A DNA stretch of 64,000 nucleotides from positions 38,770,007 to 38,834,006 of the forward strand of contig NC_052137.2 of NCBI RefSeq assembly GCF_016086655.4, given 5' to 3'. A program made the position numbers and the translations under genes. The notes under the pieces were generated by a model that searched no databases, had not been told where the DNA came from, and saw only the letters and a program-made list of their open reading frames with translations. Within the stretch, counting starts at the first letter, position 1. Every line of letters begins with the position of its first letter. Positions 23,799 through 35,929 of this stretch are shown here, piece by piece. The DNA comes from Lepeophtheirus salmonis. Taxonomy: Eukaryota; Arthropoda; Copepoda; Siphonostomatoida; Caligidae.

Positions 23799-24354
23799 AA
23801 AATATATTATATCGGCCCGTGTCCAATACATACATATATATATCGAATTAAAATAAAAGTTTTTAATCCTTTTTAATTATTTAATCCCATACCTGGATAG
23901 ATAATTTCTCTATCTGTACTTAGATATTTTATATAATCTTACCTATGTACTTAACTAATCCCACTTAGCCATCAAAGGTAAAATTTTGTATTTATTCTTT
24001 CTGCTATTGCGCTTTTTATTATGAGGAAAGATCTGTTTTTTTAGAATAGGATGTTTTCATAATTAATCTCACAAATCTTTTTATTTTCTAAAGCATTAAT
24101 GAATACGTAGGTATATGTACACAATATTTCAACATTGTAGACTCGGCATATACCTTTGTACATAATATGTCCTTAATTTTAATTTGAGTAGTATTACTAT
24201 TTCTATGTAAGAGTATATTGTATTGAAATTGTATAGGGGCTTAAAGGAAAACTTCTAGATGGTTGTTGTAGGGGTCAGCCCTTCTATGAAACAGTGTTCT
24301 AATTTTAAAATCTTATTGTAGACTTATATATATTTCTATACATATGTGACATAT

Positions 24355-24567
24355 TAGAGGCTTCTACAGAAATATATATTCTTTTTTCTATATATATTTA
24401 TAAAAAAAAACCAAAAATACATTTTTTGGAAAAACATTTGAAAAATTAAAATTTTTGGGAAAAAATTTCAAATATTAAATTTTCTAGTAAAAATCCAAGA
24501 TTCCTTAATTTGGGCGTGGGGGGTGGGGGTGTTCAGATCTCCAGCCCCTACCTTGTGGCCGCCGGTG
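24355..24567 (-). mobile_element. CAGGGGCGTCC-ended MITE, copy E, short and reversed
   Basis: This is the reverse complement of the family: left TAGAGGCTTCTACAG then a TATATAT tract, one or two Aand T-rich units, the G-rich patch, then CCTTGTGGCCGCCGGTG. At 213 bp it is the shortest copy with both ends. The flanking 5-mers (CATAT, TACAT) match only in part, as expected for an old insertion. Confidence 0.6.
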
Positions 24568-24599
24568 TACATGGGGTGAAAAGTAATGGGCTCAGTGAT

Positions 24600-25170
24600 A
24601 TAAATCTGGGGAATTTTTTAACTGGCCTGTGTTTTTTTTTTTTTTGGAATTGGTAGTATAAAGAATAAATTTTCTTTTCCTTAGTAGTTGACATTATTAT
24701 TTAATTTCTGAGTAGTGAACATTTTTTTCCGGAATGATTCAACTATATTTGAAACCTGATTGAACATTTGTGTGTGCCCATAGAAGACGGAGATTAACTC
24801 TGAGGATTTCTTGTGGAGTTATAACTCTAAGTCCTTGTTGGACTTAGAGTAGAATTGGGGGGAAATATATCTGAGTAATTCTAGTCAAAGTCATGGTATA
24901 TATCCTTTGCTCGTTTCTCCCTTGTCACAGCTGATTTTAGGGGATCTAATGAAACGTCATGAATTTAATTCTTTCTCTCCTCCAAAGCATTCTTCAAATT
25001 GTCGGAGTTACCATTTTCATTTTTTTTTTTTTTTTCGATCGAATGCAGGATTTTCATCACTTTCCAGGCTTCACACATAGATGGGCCTATTTTTTTAGAT
25101 TATTATTAAGCTCATTTTCAATAAGTACCCCCCCCCCTTCAAAAGACAGATGTAGAAATTGTATGATAAT
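24600..25170 (+). repeat. ~500-bp dispersed repeat R6, copy 1
   Basis: Shared landmarks with 40155-40945 are TTTCTTTTCCTTAGTAGTTG, AAGACGGAGATTAACTCTGA, CTAATGAAACGTCATGA and CAAATTGTCGGAGTTACC. A (T)16 run and a C9 run occur near the right. No transposase frame or terminal repeat was recognised. Confidence 0.6.
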
Positions 25171-26109
25171 CTGTTAATTAGTTTGGGATTTATTGTGGTA
25201 AGTTTGACGCTACTTTTGTTATTTACACAACAATGGATCAAAAATAATTTTGTCTTTTAATTTTAAACTACTCCTTGATTTGAAAAAAAGATCGTTTATG
25301 TTAAGCAATGGCTTGAAAAGTGTCCTGGGGACACCGTTTCATAAAGCGAATAGAAATAAAAGAATAAGAAAAGGATAAATAACAAACAAACAATTTTGAA
25401 GCGGGAAAACATGTTTTCTTTGTTAAGCCCTGGAATTTTTAGCCCATGTGTTATGTAGAAGAAGACTGGGGACAGTTGCAACACTTTTTGTTTTGTGCTT
25501 AAACACTCTGAGCTGGGTTGACTTAGACTCACTAAATTTCAACACAACATATATTTAGAGTTGTAAACAAGGTTGTACTTGGCTCGGCTTATGAAGGGCT
25601 TGTTAAGAATCTTCAAAAACTTATTGGCTTGTCAATAAGTTGAAGAGCTTGGACTTGTGGATTTCAAAATATCGACTTGTTTTTGAAATTCATTTTTATT
25701 AATAGTTAGATGATAAGACCTTCCCGTTTTTGGAAGTGTGCCGTGTTGTACGTCACCCTACAAAAGTTCCTACTTTCAGTAGTATAGCCAGTCTTATTGT
25801 CAGAGTTGAGTCGTTTGTAATGAAAAAAATAGTGTACACCTGAATTAAGACTCTTGTTAATATCAAATGTCTGTTATATGATTGATTTTAGGAGGATAAT
25901 TTTTAAAACTTGTTTTTTCATAACAAACTTATCAACTCTACCTACTGATAAGTCCTTTAGGTAAATTAGAATTTGCTTTAAATAATTCTTCTTAATAGTA
26001 TTTATTGATCCTAGCTAATTCCGTATAAGCATCTTGGTTTCCAAGTGCCCAAAGAGAGGGATATAATTGAATTGTTTGGGCCGTATATTTGATGTGGTAA
26101 ACTCTTTTG

Positions 26110-26575
26110 GCTTTTTATTTTGTTTCCGCAATACAGCGGTCGTTCTGGCATTTATGAAATTGATCAACTGTGAAAATCTTCATTCCTAATAAAATTTTCA
26201 CAATTGACCCATTCGCCTTGATCCATGTAAGGATTTTCTTGCACCTCTCAAACCTCTTGGCTTTCTCGCCCTCTGTAAGAAGGTGGTGGGTGGTCCTTGT
26301 AAAAGAAACTAATCTCAAGTTGTGCTTGATAGCCCTTCATCGACTTAGTGGGATCCTCTTTTATATTCTTCTCCAAACAAAAACTTCGAATCCCTCTTTA
26401 AATTATGCCCTTCATTTCCTGAAATCCTGGTGAGGTCTTTTCTATATTTTTTCATTTTGGCCAGCTTAAAAACCTGGCTCCTAGAAAATTTAACAATGTT
26501 CATAATCTTCATCGGATCAATTCTAGTATCTAAGAGATCTGAGATGTGGTGCCTTTTTGCTTGTTGCTCGCTCAT
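26110..26575 (-). pseudogene. Tc1/mariner transposase relic, N-terminal two thirds
   Basis: The minus-strand ATG at 26575 starts MSEQQAKRHHISDLL, the helix-turn-helix region, which runs with frame breaks into a second open stretch (26318-26115) containing KAKRFERCKKILTW, KIFTVDQFHKCQNDRCIAE. The usual FSDEK before FTVD is degraded to LLGMK, so the first catalytic Asp is lost. The sequence stops at about the first third of the catalytic domain, and the C-terminus is absent. It lies inside a larger repeat that begins at 25464. Confidence 0.7.
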
Positions 26576-27055
26576 GATGAAGATATGACTAATTAATTAG
26601 TATAGTTTGCTTATGTAAAAGGACGGCGAAAACATAATATCAAAAAGTAATCACTAAACCTTTTCATAGTAATGAGAAAATAAACATTAATTAACAGTCC
26701 ACATTTTGATCTACTACGCTGTTATATTATTAGCTTGGGTTTGTTTGGCGTTGGTAAAAATCGGGTTGTTCACATCCCTAAAAAATACCTACATTATTAT
26801 TTGAATCTATTTTAAGGATGTACCAATATTATTCAATAGTTATTAAACAAATTATATTCCAATGCGACTAGTCAAATGTTGCAACTGTCCCCCCTAGCCA
26901 GAGTCGGTTGTAACAGTTAAAAAATGTGTAGTTAGAAACTTAAAAAAATATATTAAATAATATTTTTGGATTAATAAATAACTTGACTTTTCAGGATGTT
27001 CAATTATTATATTTCAATATGATAAGATAAATATTATAGACCACCGATCAATTTA

Positions 27056-27958
27056 TACTAGGTGTACTTAAGAAGTAAGGGTTTTTTTTTTTGTATTTTT
27101 AGGGGAAAAATATTTATGTATTCATCAATATGTATGTCGTCCACTTCAAAATAATCCCTTTTAGATACAATACACTTTCTGCCAACGCTTTTTCCAATCC
27201 TCAAAGCACTTCTCATAAGCATTTTTCAGTATAACCTTGATCTATTCCAGGGATGCAGTCTTTATATAAAATGTAGCAATCTATGTACTTTCATGGGTCT
27301 TTTCCATTTTGGTAGCAAGAAAAGGTCACATTGGCCAAATCCGGTTAATATGGTGGCTCAGGCATGATTCTTGGTGTTGTTTTAGGACAAAAAAGCGATT
27401 CTCATGCCACGATTCTATAAGTCAAAATTAAGCATTTTTGGAACGAACTATTCTGACACTCGTCTTATTTATGGCACGAGCTAACCAATATGTCAATTTC
27501 ATTACAAACTTCTCAGATAGTAATTTTCTTCACTCCCTCAACGTTTTCATCTGTTGTTGACGCAGGAGGCGTCCAGAAGGAGGCTCGTCATTGGCATCTT
27601 CCCGCCATCTTGGAACAATTTGTACCAGTGGTAAATATGTCTGTTTTTTACTCAGAAAAGTTTCACTGTACGCCATTGTCACCATTTAAAGTGTTTTGGA
27701 GCACTTCATTTTTACACAAAATTTGATGGAATTTCTTTGATCCATGTTTTTCAATAGGAAAAAAATTGTCAAACTTGCAAAAATACTTCAAACCGTTATG
27801 ACTCTCACAAACAAACTAAACATGGGGAAAGCGTGGGCACAAGTTTATTGTATCTGTTAGGGATTACGTTGAAGGGGACAACGTAAATATTGATGAATAA
27901 ATTAATATTTTTTCTTTAAAAAAAACAAAATCACCTTACTTTTTGAACACACCTCGTA
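27056..27958 (-). mobile_element. Internally deleted mariner element
   Basis: Inverted ends CTAGGTGTACTTAAGAAGTA and the inverse of CGAGGTGTGTTCAAAAAGTA lie inside TA. Reading the minus strand, decayed N-terminal sequence (MDQRNSIKFCV near 27740, STTDENVEGVKK near 27540) is followed by a jump to the C-terminal region (EPPY.PDL around 27360, CFEDWKKRWQK around 27200, then a frame related to GDYFEGD). Several frameshifts and stops; the central catalytic segment is gone. It interrupts the repeat that flanks it at 26881-27055 and 27960-28130. Confidence 0.72.
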
Positions 27959-28139
27959 GATATATGATAGATCGAAAATAATCACTTTTCAAAAAAATTT
28001 TAAGAAATGCTTGACGTGAATAGTAATGATATAAAATTATTCAGAAAAAAATAATGCGCAGAAAATAGCAGTAGTTGTTAAAACTGCCCACTTTGTACTG
28101 AGCACTTCAGTATCTCAAATTTTTCCTAACTAAAGGAGT

Positions 28140-29470
28140 TTTGAATTTTGATTAAATGATATCAACGAATAAGAAATTAATCAATAATTCAAATCATTTC
28201 TGATAGATGGAAAAGAGTGAAAAACGGATAATATTATTGCCAAAAATAATAGTATTAATCAAAAAAGCTATTTTTAACTATCATAAAAAAGTTTAATACA
28301 ATATCTGAAAGACAATTTGACAAAAATTATTAATTTTTTCTCACAAAAATCTGTATTATATTTTTACAATTGTGTTAAAATTTTATGGGTGTTTTCATGT
28401 TTGAGAAAAAGGTTATTTTGTAACCGATTCCATGTTGCAAATGCCTTCAGTCTCGTCTACCTATTATATTAAGCTATAGACCTAAATATCCTTTCCCAGG
28501 TCATGTGTGCATGTTTCAAAGATGCAAACAATGTATATGGTACTTTAAGGTATTAATTGATATGTTATCATTATATAGATTACTTTTTCTTTCTATACAC
28601 GAAGAATGTTCTATTTGGAAAGTTATAGAAGGGATGGCATATTCCAAAGGAATATGCATAAAGACAAACCAATTGTTCCTTATTATTTTCCTAGTAAATT
28701 GCAATGTAGAATTCTACACATGTGTGTGTATATATATAGAGCAGAGGAAATGATTACCTCAATTGCAACAAAATTATAGGGTGAATAGTAGAAAGTGCAG
28801 ACCTCTTTTGTAATATCTTAATAATATGAAACTTAATTAACATTGAGACACACAAAAGATGTAATCGAAATGAGTGTTGTAAAAGAAGGGAAAATGAAGG
28901 AAGCCCTTCAAAATGGGCTCGTTGTTCAAGAGATTATCTATTAGGTGGAAATCTACTGTTTCACTCTTTATGAAATTAAAATTAGGCCTGAAGTGTATTA
29001 CTTATTTGGATACATGTTGTACAATTCCGAATGATATTTGGCATTCTCTAATGAGGTTTGTATATTTGTTTAATATAATCAATCCATCAAATAAATTTTT
29101 TTGGAAAGGTGTTTTATTTCCGTGTATTTATCAAAACCATTATACAAGGCTCGCCAAAAATAATATCATACAAACGAACAAATTCTCCCATTTACAAAAT
29201 ATTTTTGAAAATTACCAAAAAAAAAAACTAATCTGTACACCTTTTCGAAATTAAGTGGTTGCTCCTTGGTGCTAATATTATATCTAATCTGTGTAAATAG
29301 GCTTTGTCGATGGTGGAGGCACTCCAACGTCCAAAGGACTGCATAAAAAACTTCTACGAGACTGCTTTAGAAGGTGACATATTTCTCTAGAAAAATCAAG
29401 GTTTGATTAGATATAATTTTCGTCGCAGATGCCACTTCATTTTCATATTTTAAAAAATTGAAAAAATGAT
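28140..29470. other. No identifiable gene; one 113-codon frame
   Basis: The plus-strand frame 28913-29254 (KLGLKCITYLDTCCTIPND near its middle) has no motif I recognise and has AT-driven composition. The frames at 28505-28753 on either strand are mutual shadows. Confidence 0.4.
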
Positions 29471-29482
29471 TCGTCTCTAAAT

Positions 29483-29670
29483 CAGGGGTAAGCAACCTTT
29501 GAGACATGGAGTGCCAACTTCAATATTTATAATCAATGAGTGTGCCACTATCAACAATCATGGTACAAAAACACATAAAAACTACAGGAATATGTTCTAA
29601 TTTGCGCGTGCAAGTGAATATACCACTGCGTTCCAGCAAGGGCACGTGTGCCATAGGTTGCCAACCCCTG
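29483..29670. mobile_element. Short hAT-type MITE
   Basis: This 188-bp element begins CAGGGGTAAGCAACCT and ends with the inverse, AGGTTGCCAACCCCTG. The flanks CTCTAAAT (29475-29482) and CTCTGAAT (29671-29678) form an 8-bp duplication with one mismatch, as expected for hAT. The interior has no coding capacity; the frame at 29551-29745 is accidental. Confidence 0.8.
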
Positions 29671-30555
29671 CTCTGAATAAATATACCATTTTTGTGAATA
29701 TGTTATTTCCAAGGATACAAAATTAACTAAAATTTGGCTACTCATACCAGATCTAGAAGCATTCGTGTCGGATCCACATTTTCGAAGACCCTGTAAAACT
29801 TAAATATATTTTGGTATATGAATACGACTGTATTTATCTTCCAACGACTAAACATTAGATGAGAAATTCCCAGCAGTCAGCCTACGAAAATGATTGTTTG
29901 ATCCAAAATAGTGTACTCTGAAGTAAAATCAAAGATGGATATGATGAAACAATGGAAATAATAACAAATATTATGCATCATTTAAGAGGGATGTCTGCTC
30001 TTCGCCATCGCAATTTTGATATTTGGTTGTTTGAAAATACGGCCATCTATCAAAATGGTTTTGCAAGTCAGTTTTCTTTGAGATGAATTTTGGGAAAAAA
30101 TAAATATCCTACTAAACTCACTCATTCGCACTTAGATCCGATAAAAAGGATTGCCACAACCAGTCTGGATGATAACTTTAAAAAAATCACTCAGAATTCA
30201 GGAGCAAATGATAGTCATTAGAGTTATAAAAATAAAAATAAAAATATTGCAATTTTCAATGACTTTTATTATATTATAAATTATTATACTATTTACTGTC
30301 CAATTGAAATGGCTAACACCCAAAACCGTGGAGAATCCCTGAATTAGATGTTTGTGACATTGACTATTTAATTGTACACATATATAATGTATATAAATAT
30401 TTTTCAACTAGATGACTTTAGTCATGTGTATCTTGCATTTTAGAAATGCTATCGCTTTACACAGGATATTGATAGAAAGATAAGATTTCGTACTAAAAAA
30501 ACTTATTAAACAGTTTCTAATTGATGGACTCAGACTTTTTGAGCGGTCGTCAAAG

Positions 30556-30790
30556 ATGGACACTAAAAATGAGAAAATACGCCATTTTTACAGTTTTTCT
30601 TCGAACAAGGCGAAAGCGCCTGCGAGGGGCTGAAAGTAGGATTTTGATTTCGTCGATTCTTTTTATGTAATTTTGATTTCAAAGATGCACTACGCACAGG
30701 AAGGCCAATTGTCAAAATGTGGATAAAGTAGTGGAAATCGTGGAGTGCGATCATACTCGGATATCTTATGTATTTCTTTATACTGCAACT
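30556..30790 (+). pseudogene. Mariner transposase N-terminal relic
   Basis: An ATG at 30556 starts MDTKNEKIRHFYSFSSNKA, a mariner-type N-terminal helix-turn-helix start. After frame breaks the sequence continues with a GRPIVKN-like stretch and VDKVVEIVECDHTRIS to about 30790, then loses similarity. No catalytic region or termini were found nearby. Confidence 0.6.
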
Positions 30791-31068
30791 TATATACATA
30801 TATCAAAGTATAAAGAATCTTATTTCATAGTTTAAATTGTTCTCTTAATAAAGTGGAATAGAAGGAAATTAATATGTAAATAGTAGCTGGATACAACAAT
30901 AATCAACCTTTGGTATATATGTACATACAATGACTTTTATCTATGTTCATACTTACACCACACTTTTATGCATATATCCTACATATTATGTAGTGTGTGT
31001 TTAACGAATATTGAATGCGTTTTATGCATCTGAAATCGTTATAATTTTCCCGCAAAAATCTTACTATG

Positions 31069-31938
31069 TACCGGGTGAAAACTTGTAACTAACACACTTT
31101 TTGTATTGATATACACTGAATTATATTGATTTGAGAGGTTCTGTGTGAGGAAATTAAAACTGTCTGTAATTCTATATTTAGTCATGTATCTCAAACGCCT
31201 GCTGCTTTTCGACTTTTTTTCAATCAGAGGATAAATGATATCACAGAGAGATTCAAGGTAAGGAGCACACTCCTACAGAGACGAGCAGGCTGACACTAAT
31301 GGCTCGCAAGACCATCTACAATGTTAAGAAGATGACAGATCTCAACGAGACCATAGAGAGGAAGGGAGGCTCCGGGAAAAAGTCCATCATTAATACAGAT
31401 GCCCACATGGACGCCTGGTTCTCGGAGAGTTACATACTCACGGCAGCCATGTACACCGACGTTTTCAAGGCCAACCTGATCCGTTGGGATCAAGCAAATT
31501 TCCCCGGTGGCAATGTTGTCTTTCAGCAAGATGGGGCCCCCGCTCACACTTCAAAAATAAATTAGACCTTCTTAGCTAACAACATAGCTTTCGAGAGAAG
31601 ATAATGTGCTCACTATATAGTTCGGATGTCAACCCTGTACTTTTATTTCTGGCTACACATTGAGAGGAGGGCCTGTAGCATAAGTCACCTGAACGTTGAA
31701 GCCATGAAGGCCTCTGTCAACGAGGAGTGGGTTGCCATGGACCCGAACTTCATTTGCAATACTTGCAAATCTTTTTACAAGAGACCATCTTTGAAAACAA
31801 TGGCGGCCAAATGGAATAAATCAATTTGATATTGTCTATATATCAGAAAAAGATTAATAAGTATTTTTGTTCAACGTATAATTAAAGAATGTAAGTCTAT
31901 TTTCTTTTCTTGTGTAAGTCTCAAGTTTCCACGCGGTA
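31069..31938 (+). mobile_element. Internally deleted Tc1/mariner element with TIRs
   Basis: TIRs of about 28 bp (CCGGGTGAAAACTTG on the left, the inverse of CCGCGTGGAAACTTG on the right) lie inside TA. An open frame at 31299-31565 joins N-terminal sequence (MARKTIYNVKKMTDLNETIE) directly to the second catalytic block VVFQQDGAPAHTSK. Decayed upstream codons complete the helix-turn-helix. A further frame (31626-31829) holds C-terminal sequence: LNVEAMKASVNEEWVAMDP. The third catalytic Asp block is broken. Non-autonomous. Confidence 0.8.
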
Positions 31939-32042
31939 TACTACTCCTAAAATAAATAAGGTTTTTTACATTCACAAAACCAATGTATCACAGGAATACA
32001 TCACTTATTATATAAAATTATCTAAAAATGCTAAAATACTGT

Positions 32043-32086
32043 GTAATATGATTGCATAACCTTAAAAGGTTATGCAATCATATTAC
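32043..32086. repeat. Perfect 21-bp foldback palindrome
   Basis: Arms 32043-32063 and 32066-32086 (GTAATATGATTGCATAACCT plus T, and its exact inverse) are separated by only AA. It would extrude as a hairpin or cruciform. It may be a solo pair of transposon ends closed on themselves. Confidence 0.92.
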
Positions 32087-32464
32087 TATTATTATTTATA
32101 TCAAATGCACTGATTGATCATCAGTCAAAAATGCTTCTTATTTTTACATTTTGATTGATAATATAATTAGCCATATTTTTTCTTCTTAAAAAATGTTTTA
32201 ACGGAAGTATTTAAATCAACTCTGACAATTTAGTAAATACTTTCGAGCATATTTTGTGTAGAGTAGTAGTAGCTTGATTTAGATGAATGATTGGATTGTT
32301 TGTGAATCCAACAAACAAAAATAGTAGGATGGCCACCATTCAAGAAGGAGGAAAACTCTTCATTACAATATATATATATATATTTAAATTCATTTACTAT
32401 TTTAAAGAGAAGATATACAAGTATAGAGTAATCACTAGTCTTTGTACTCATCAATGATGAACTC

Positions 32465-33040
32465 TTGGGGACTTATATGGGTATGTCCATGTTGGACTCG
32501 GAGTACATTTGAGGATTGACATCGAGTAATGCCTCCCAATGACATTATTACTACATCATATAATACTATAAAAGCATGTAAGCGAAGGCTCAAGCTCTCC
32601 CACTACAAATCGGGTAGAAGAACTGAGTCGAATATATACTTATACCTAAAGCAGAGGCCTATCATAGCCTTGATACAGCATTAAGTAATTTAATAAAAAC
32701 TTTGATTTATGAATTTCAAGGCCCTGATTTTTTATATGGGTCTATGTTGGACTATTTAAATCGAATTTTCTCCATCAAAATATGAAAAATGACCTAATAC
32801 ACTTGATTTACGTCATTGTAGCAATTTCTCAGTTCTTTTGTCCCATTTGTAGCGGGAGGGCTGGAGCCTTCGCTTACAGGTTTCTAGTAGTATATGGCTA
32901 GATACAGAGTGGGTATGCGCGTATTTCCTTTCATTTGATGGCTGCTCCCAGCTAATTTAATATAATATCAAGACAGCTAAACTGCTCTCCTTCAAAACAT
33001 ACTAAAAATTATCAGGGTTACCGCGTTAATTTTATGTTAG
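32465..33040 (+). repeat. Dispersed repeat R6, copy 2, interrupted by a long-TIR MITE
   Basis: The left half (GTTGGACTCGGAGTACAT, GAGGATTGACATCGAG) and the right half (CAGCTAAACTGCTCTCCTTC, ATTATCAGGGTTACC) match R6 at 24600 and 40155 in order. They are separated by the element at 32557-32897, giving a clear order of events: R6 first, MITE second. Confidence 0.6.
32557..32897. mobile_element. MITE with ~60-bp terminal inverted repeats
   Basis: The left arm runs CATATAATACTATAAAAGCA, TGTAAGCGAAGGCTCAAGC, CTCCCACTACAAATCGGG, AAGAACTGAG. The right arm is its inverse, starting CTCAGTTCTTTTGTCCCATT near 32829 and ending CTAGTAGTATATG. The arms differ at roughly ten positions over ~65 bp. The ~200-bp middle is AT-rich and non-coding. 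The target duplication could not be fixed. Confidence 0.78.
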
Positions 33041-33557
33041 CCTACCGGGATGTCATATTTTATACAACTCCTAATATATTGAGTATGTCTTTCTGAAATG
33101 CATGTCTCGTTTCCAACTCGTGTCATAAAATAGTATAAATGTAAATGATGAAAATTGCTCCATGATTTTTATTTTTAAATGTTATTCTAACTGACAGCTA
33201 ATGGTCTCATCACGAATATTGTAAGTAAGTCATAAATATAGAGCAAACGTCTATATAATAGAAATTGCACATTATTTAAAATATGTAGTATCTAAGTACG
33301 ATTCTTTCACCCTACTTATTACCTCTATTTGTTTGAATGCACATATTTGTATATAGGTATGTACTTATATGCAAATGGACCTCTCAATGTAGTTGTATGT
33401 ACGGAGTTTCCTCGTCAATCAGTTTACTTCATAATCTTATTTATGTATAGTTGAATAAATATCCTTCATCTCCAAAGTTGAATAAATTATTACAGGCATG
33501 AAAGGATATTATTTAGATATATAAAGTTATGTTAGTATGTGGATATGCATATAAATA

Positions 33558-33736
33558 CAGTCAAACCTTGTCTAATAGTCACCTGTTTTAAGCGTGTCAT
33601 CGTAGTAAGTTGTCGTATCCAGTTTTTAAATGTGGAAATGTTACAAAATAAGAAACCTAGATTAAGAGCTCACTTGGACTAAGTGATCGCTTTTTGAGTT
33701 TGCCTTCCTGAACGCTTAACTGACCAGACTTGACTG
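33558..33736. mobile_element. pogo/Tigger-like MITE
   Basis: It begins CAGTCAAACCTTGTCTAA right after a TA and ends in the inverse of CAGTCAAGTCTGGTCAGTTA. CAGTYAAACCT termini with TA targets are typical of pogo/Tigger-derived MITEs. The 3' flank does not start with TA, so the end may have decayed. Confidence 0.55.
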
Positions 33737-33740
33737 TTTT

Positions 33741-35030
33741 ACAAATATAACCGTTTACTGCTCGGCTATGTGAATAAATATGCATTAAATATCATTGATT
33801 TAACAAAAAAGATGATAAAAAACCCAGAATAATTACATCTATTCCTCAGCATTTTTCATTCGCCTGGATGTTTTTGTTCACTTGATAAATGAGGCTATAA
33901 AGTCCTATACCATTGGATCATTGATTGTTTGTTTGTTTGGATTTAACCTCTATAATAGAGTACAGGATAATCACATGTTCATAATTACTATGATTGTGTG
34001 AATTTCTGTTCAATTTCAAATTTCTCATAGATATGTAAAAAAAAAGAAAAAATATGAGACAAACCTTGAAATTACTTTTTGGGAAAAAAATCAGTTCTAC
34101 AGAAAATGTTGTCTAAATACATACATTCATATAATATATAATTTGATAAATTAATTTTGTTTCTTCGTTTTTTTTTAAAACAAGGCCTTGGGAATAACTC
34201 ATGTTCAGTCTTGTATAAGAACAGAGTGCTTCAAACTACATAATATGAATGTAAGTACAAACCAATCATGGATCTTTTGAACCATAATTTTCTTAATTTC
34301 GAGGTTCCATGCTGAAGGGAATTATGACATGTTTGTAATTATTTAATAAGGGAGTAAGCCTGCCGACTATGCAGCATAACTTCCTTAATTATCCTTCAAT
34401 AAAAGCTCAACCCTTAATGGTATACCATTAGATTCACTAGTGTTCTTATTTCTTAATGGAGGAGTCAAAATATTGGCACTCGGTAATTTTGGAATCCTGC
34501 CCCTAACTGTCAATGCATACACCAATAAAATCTCACTATGTTATGAATTCGAACCACAGACAAAATAAGTAATAAAATTAGTATAATAAGAAAAATCAAA
34601 AATAAATAAACACAGCAACCATTCCAATAGAAGAATTGCTAAATTGCTTCTCAGTTAGAAATTATCATTGGACATGATGGATTATTCATACTATAAGAGA
34701 CTCATGGATTGTCCAACAAGTATAATATGAAGCAAGAGCATAATTATATTATTATTCCAACAGAACCAAACATTTAATGCACTTGTACGCAATAAATACG
34801 GCATATTTTAATTTAAAAAAACTCAAAGGGAACATCAATTTTAAACGAAAATAAACAATAACGACGTATGAACTTCATTTGTTTATATATTAGGGCCAAG
34901 TATCACTGAGGCAAAACGTCCTGAGTTACATGGATTATAGATAATAATTCTAATATTACTAGGTAAAAAACTTTTTAAGGCAAAATAGTTTAAGGTCAAA
35001 TTACTGGGCACCCAAAATATATTGTAGAGA
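33741..35030. other. No gene seen
   Basis: AT-rich, no long frames and no recognised repeat until the MITE at 35035. Confidence 0.55.
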
Positions 35031-35034
35031 AGGT

Positions 35035-35323
35035 TAATAAAAGTACTAGGTTAAACCATAATGCATGTACGACTGATGTTTGACCCCCCACTTTTAATAC
35101 TGACGTCATTGTAGATGAGGTGTTGCCTGTTTTGTCAAAATCTGCCTATCTTTCCCAGCAGTCGGTACAATACATTAAATTGAAAATTCTACCAATAGTA
35201 ACGTTATAGACTATGAGTGGTTGCGTGTTTTGTCAAAATCTGCCTATCTTGCCAATCAGTCGGTGCAATACCTTAGATTAAAAATTCTAGCAGGCATGAT
35301 GGCCTAACCTTGTATTTCCATTA
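35035..35323 (-). mobile_element. AATAGAAATACAAGG-ended MITE, copy 3, reversed
   Basis: The left end is AATAAAAGTACTAGGTT and the right CTAACCTTGTATTTCCATTA. Two internal units in reverse carry TTTTGTCAAAATCTGCCTAT at about 35133 and 35228, a spacing near 97 bp. Confidence 0.7.
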
Positions 35324-35799
35324 ACTTGGCTGTACAGCAGGGCTACTTGGTGGACGGGTTAAGTTGGAACTCTTGAATTTATAGTAAGTTTCTACGAGCT
35401 GTGCTTTAGCACTTTTATTTCGTTAATTTTAGAGTTAGATGCTGTTAATCGATTAAGTATTCAGTGACAAATTAGTGCTTCAAGTCAAAGAGGAGCTGAA
35501 GGGCACGCTGGCTCATGCTAGTTCGGACTAGAAATAGGATGGATCTTGGACCCTGATCCAAAGTACCTGTGTACGTTAAGTTAAGTTTATAAGTAAACTT
35601 GTATTATCTGAAAATATCTGAGATCCGAACCGTCTTTGGATATTCAAGTTTTTACAGATCTTAAAAAAGAGCCGAGGGATTTTCCAGAAATCTTGAAAAG
35701 ATTAAAGTATTGGTGAATAAAGGGTGGCTCTTGTATTCGGATTCAAAGAATTTAGGTACTGGACAGCTCGAGCTTTTACGGATCGTAAAAAAAGATCTG

Positions 35800-35929
35800 A
35801 GGTTTTTTTTTGCATCTTAAAAATCCCTTAAAAAAAGTTCGGTATGGACCGGTCCAAAAAAAAAAAAAAAAAATCGGTCTGGATCAAATTTACAAAAAAT
35901 CTGTCTGGATTGGACCAATTCAATAGATG
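35800..35929. repeat. R8-type sequence flanking the Tc1 relic, left side
   Basis: GGACCGGTCC, an A18 run, TCGGTCTGGAT and ATCTGTCTGGATTGGACC resemble the R8 tandem units at 21400-21600. A transposase relic begins directly to the right. Confidence 0.45.

Larger units (their letters stand above)
25464..28130 (+). repeat. Composite repeat R4 with nested insertions
   Basis: It starts GACTGGGGACAGTTGCAACA (as does the copy at 10291) and shares CAACACAACATA downstream. The next matching block, with AACAGTTAAAAAATG, is at 26905-27010 here and 10472-10570 in the other copy. Between them lie a ~400-bp repeat (25565-26030) and the MSEQQAKR transposase relic; after them the mariner at 27056-27958 interrupts again. 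The right boundary is uncertain. Confidence 0.45.

Noticed and set aside
28913..29254. 113-codon plus-strand frame
   Set aside because: The longest frame outside transposons and the host exon apart from a few, but no motif, no repeat match and no coding-like base composition.
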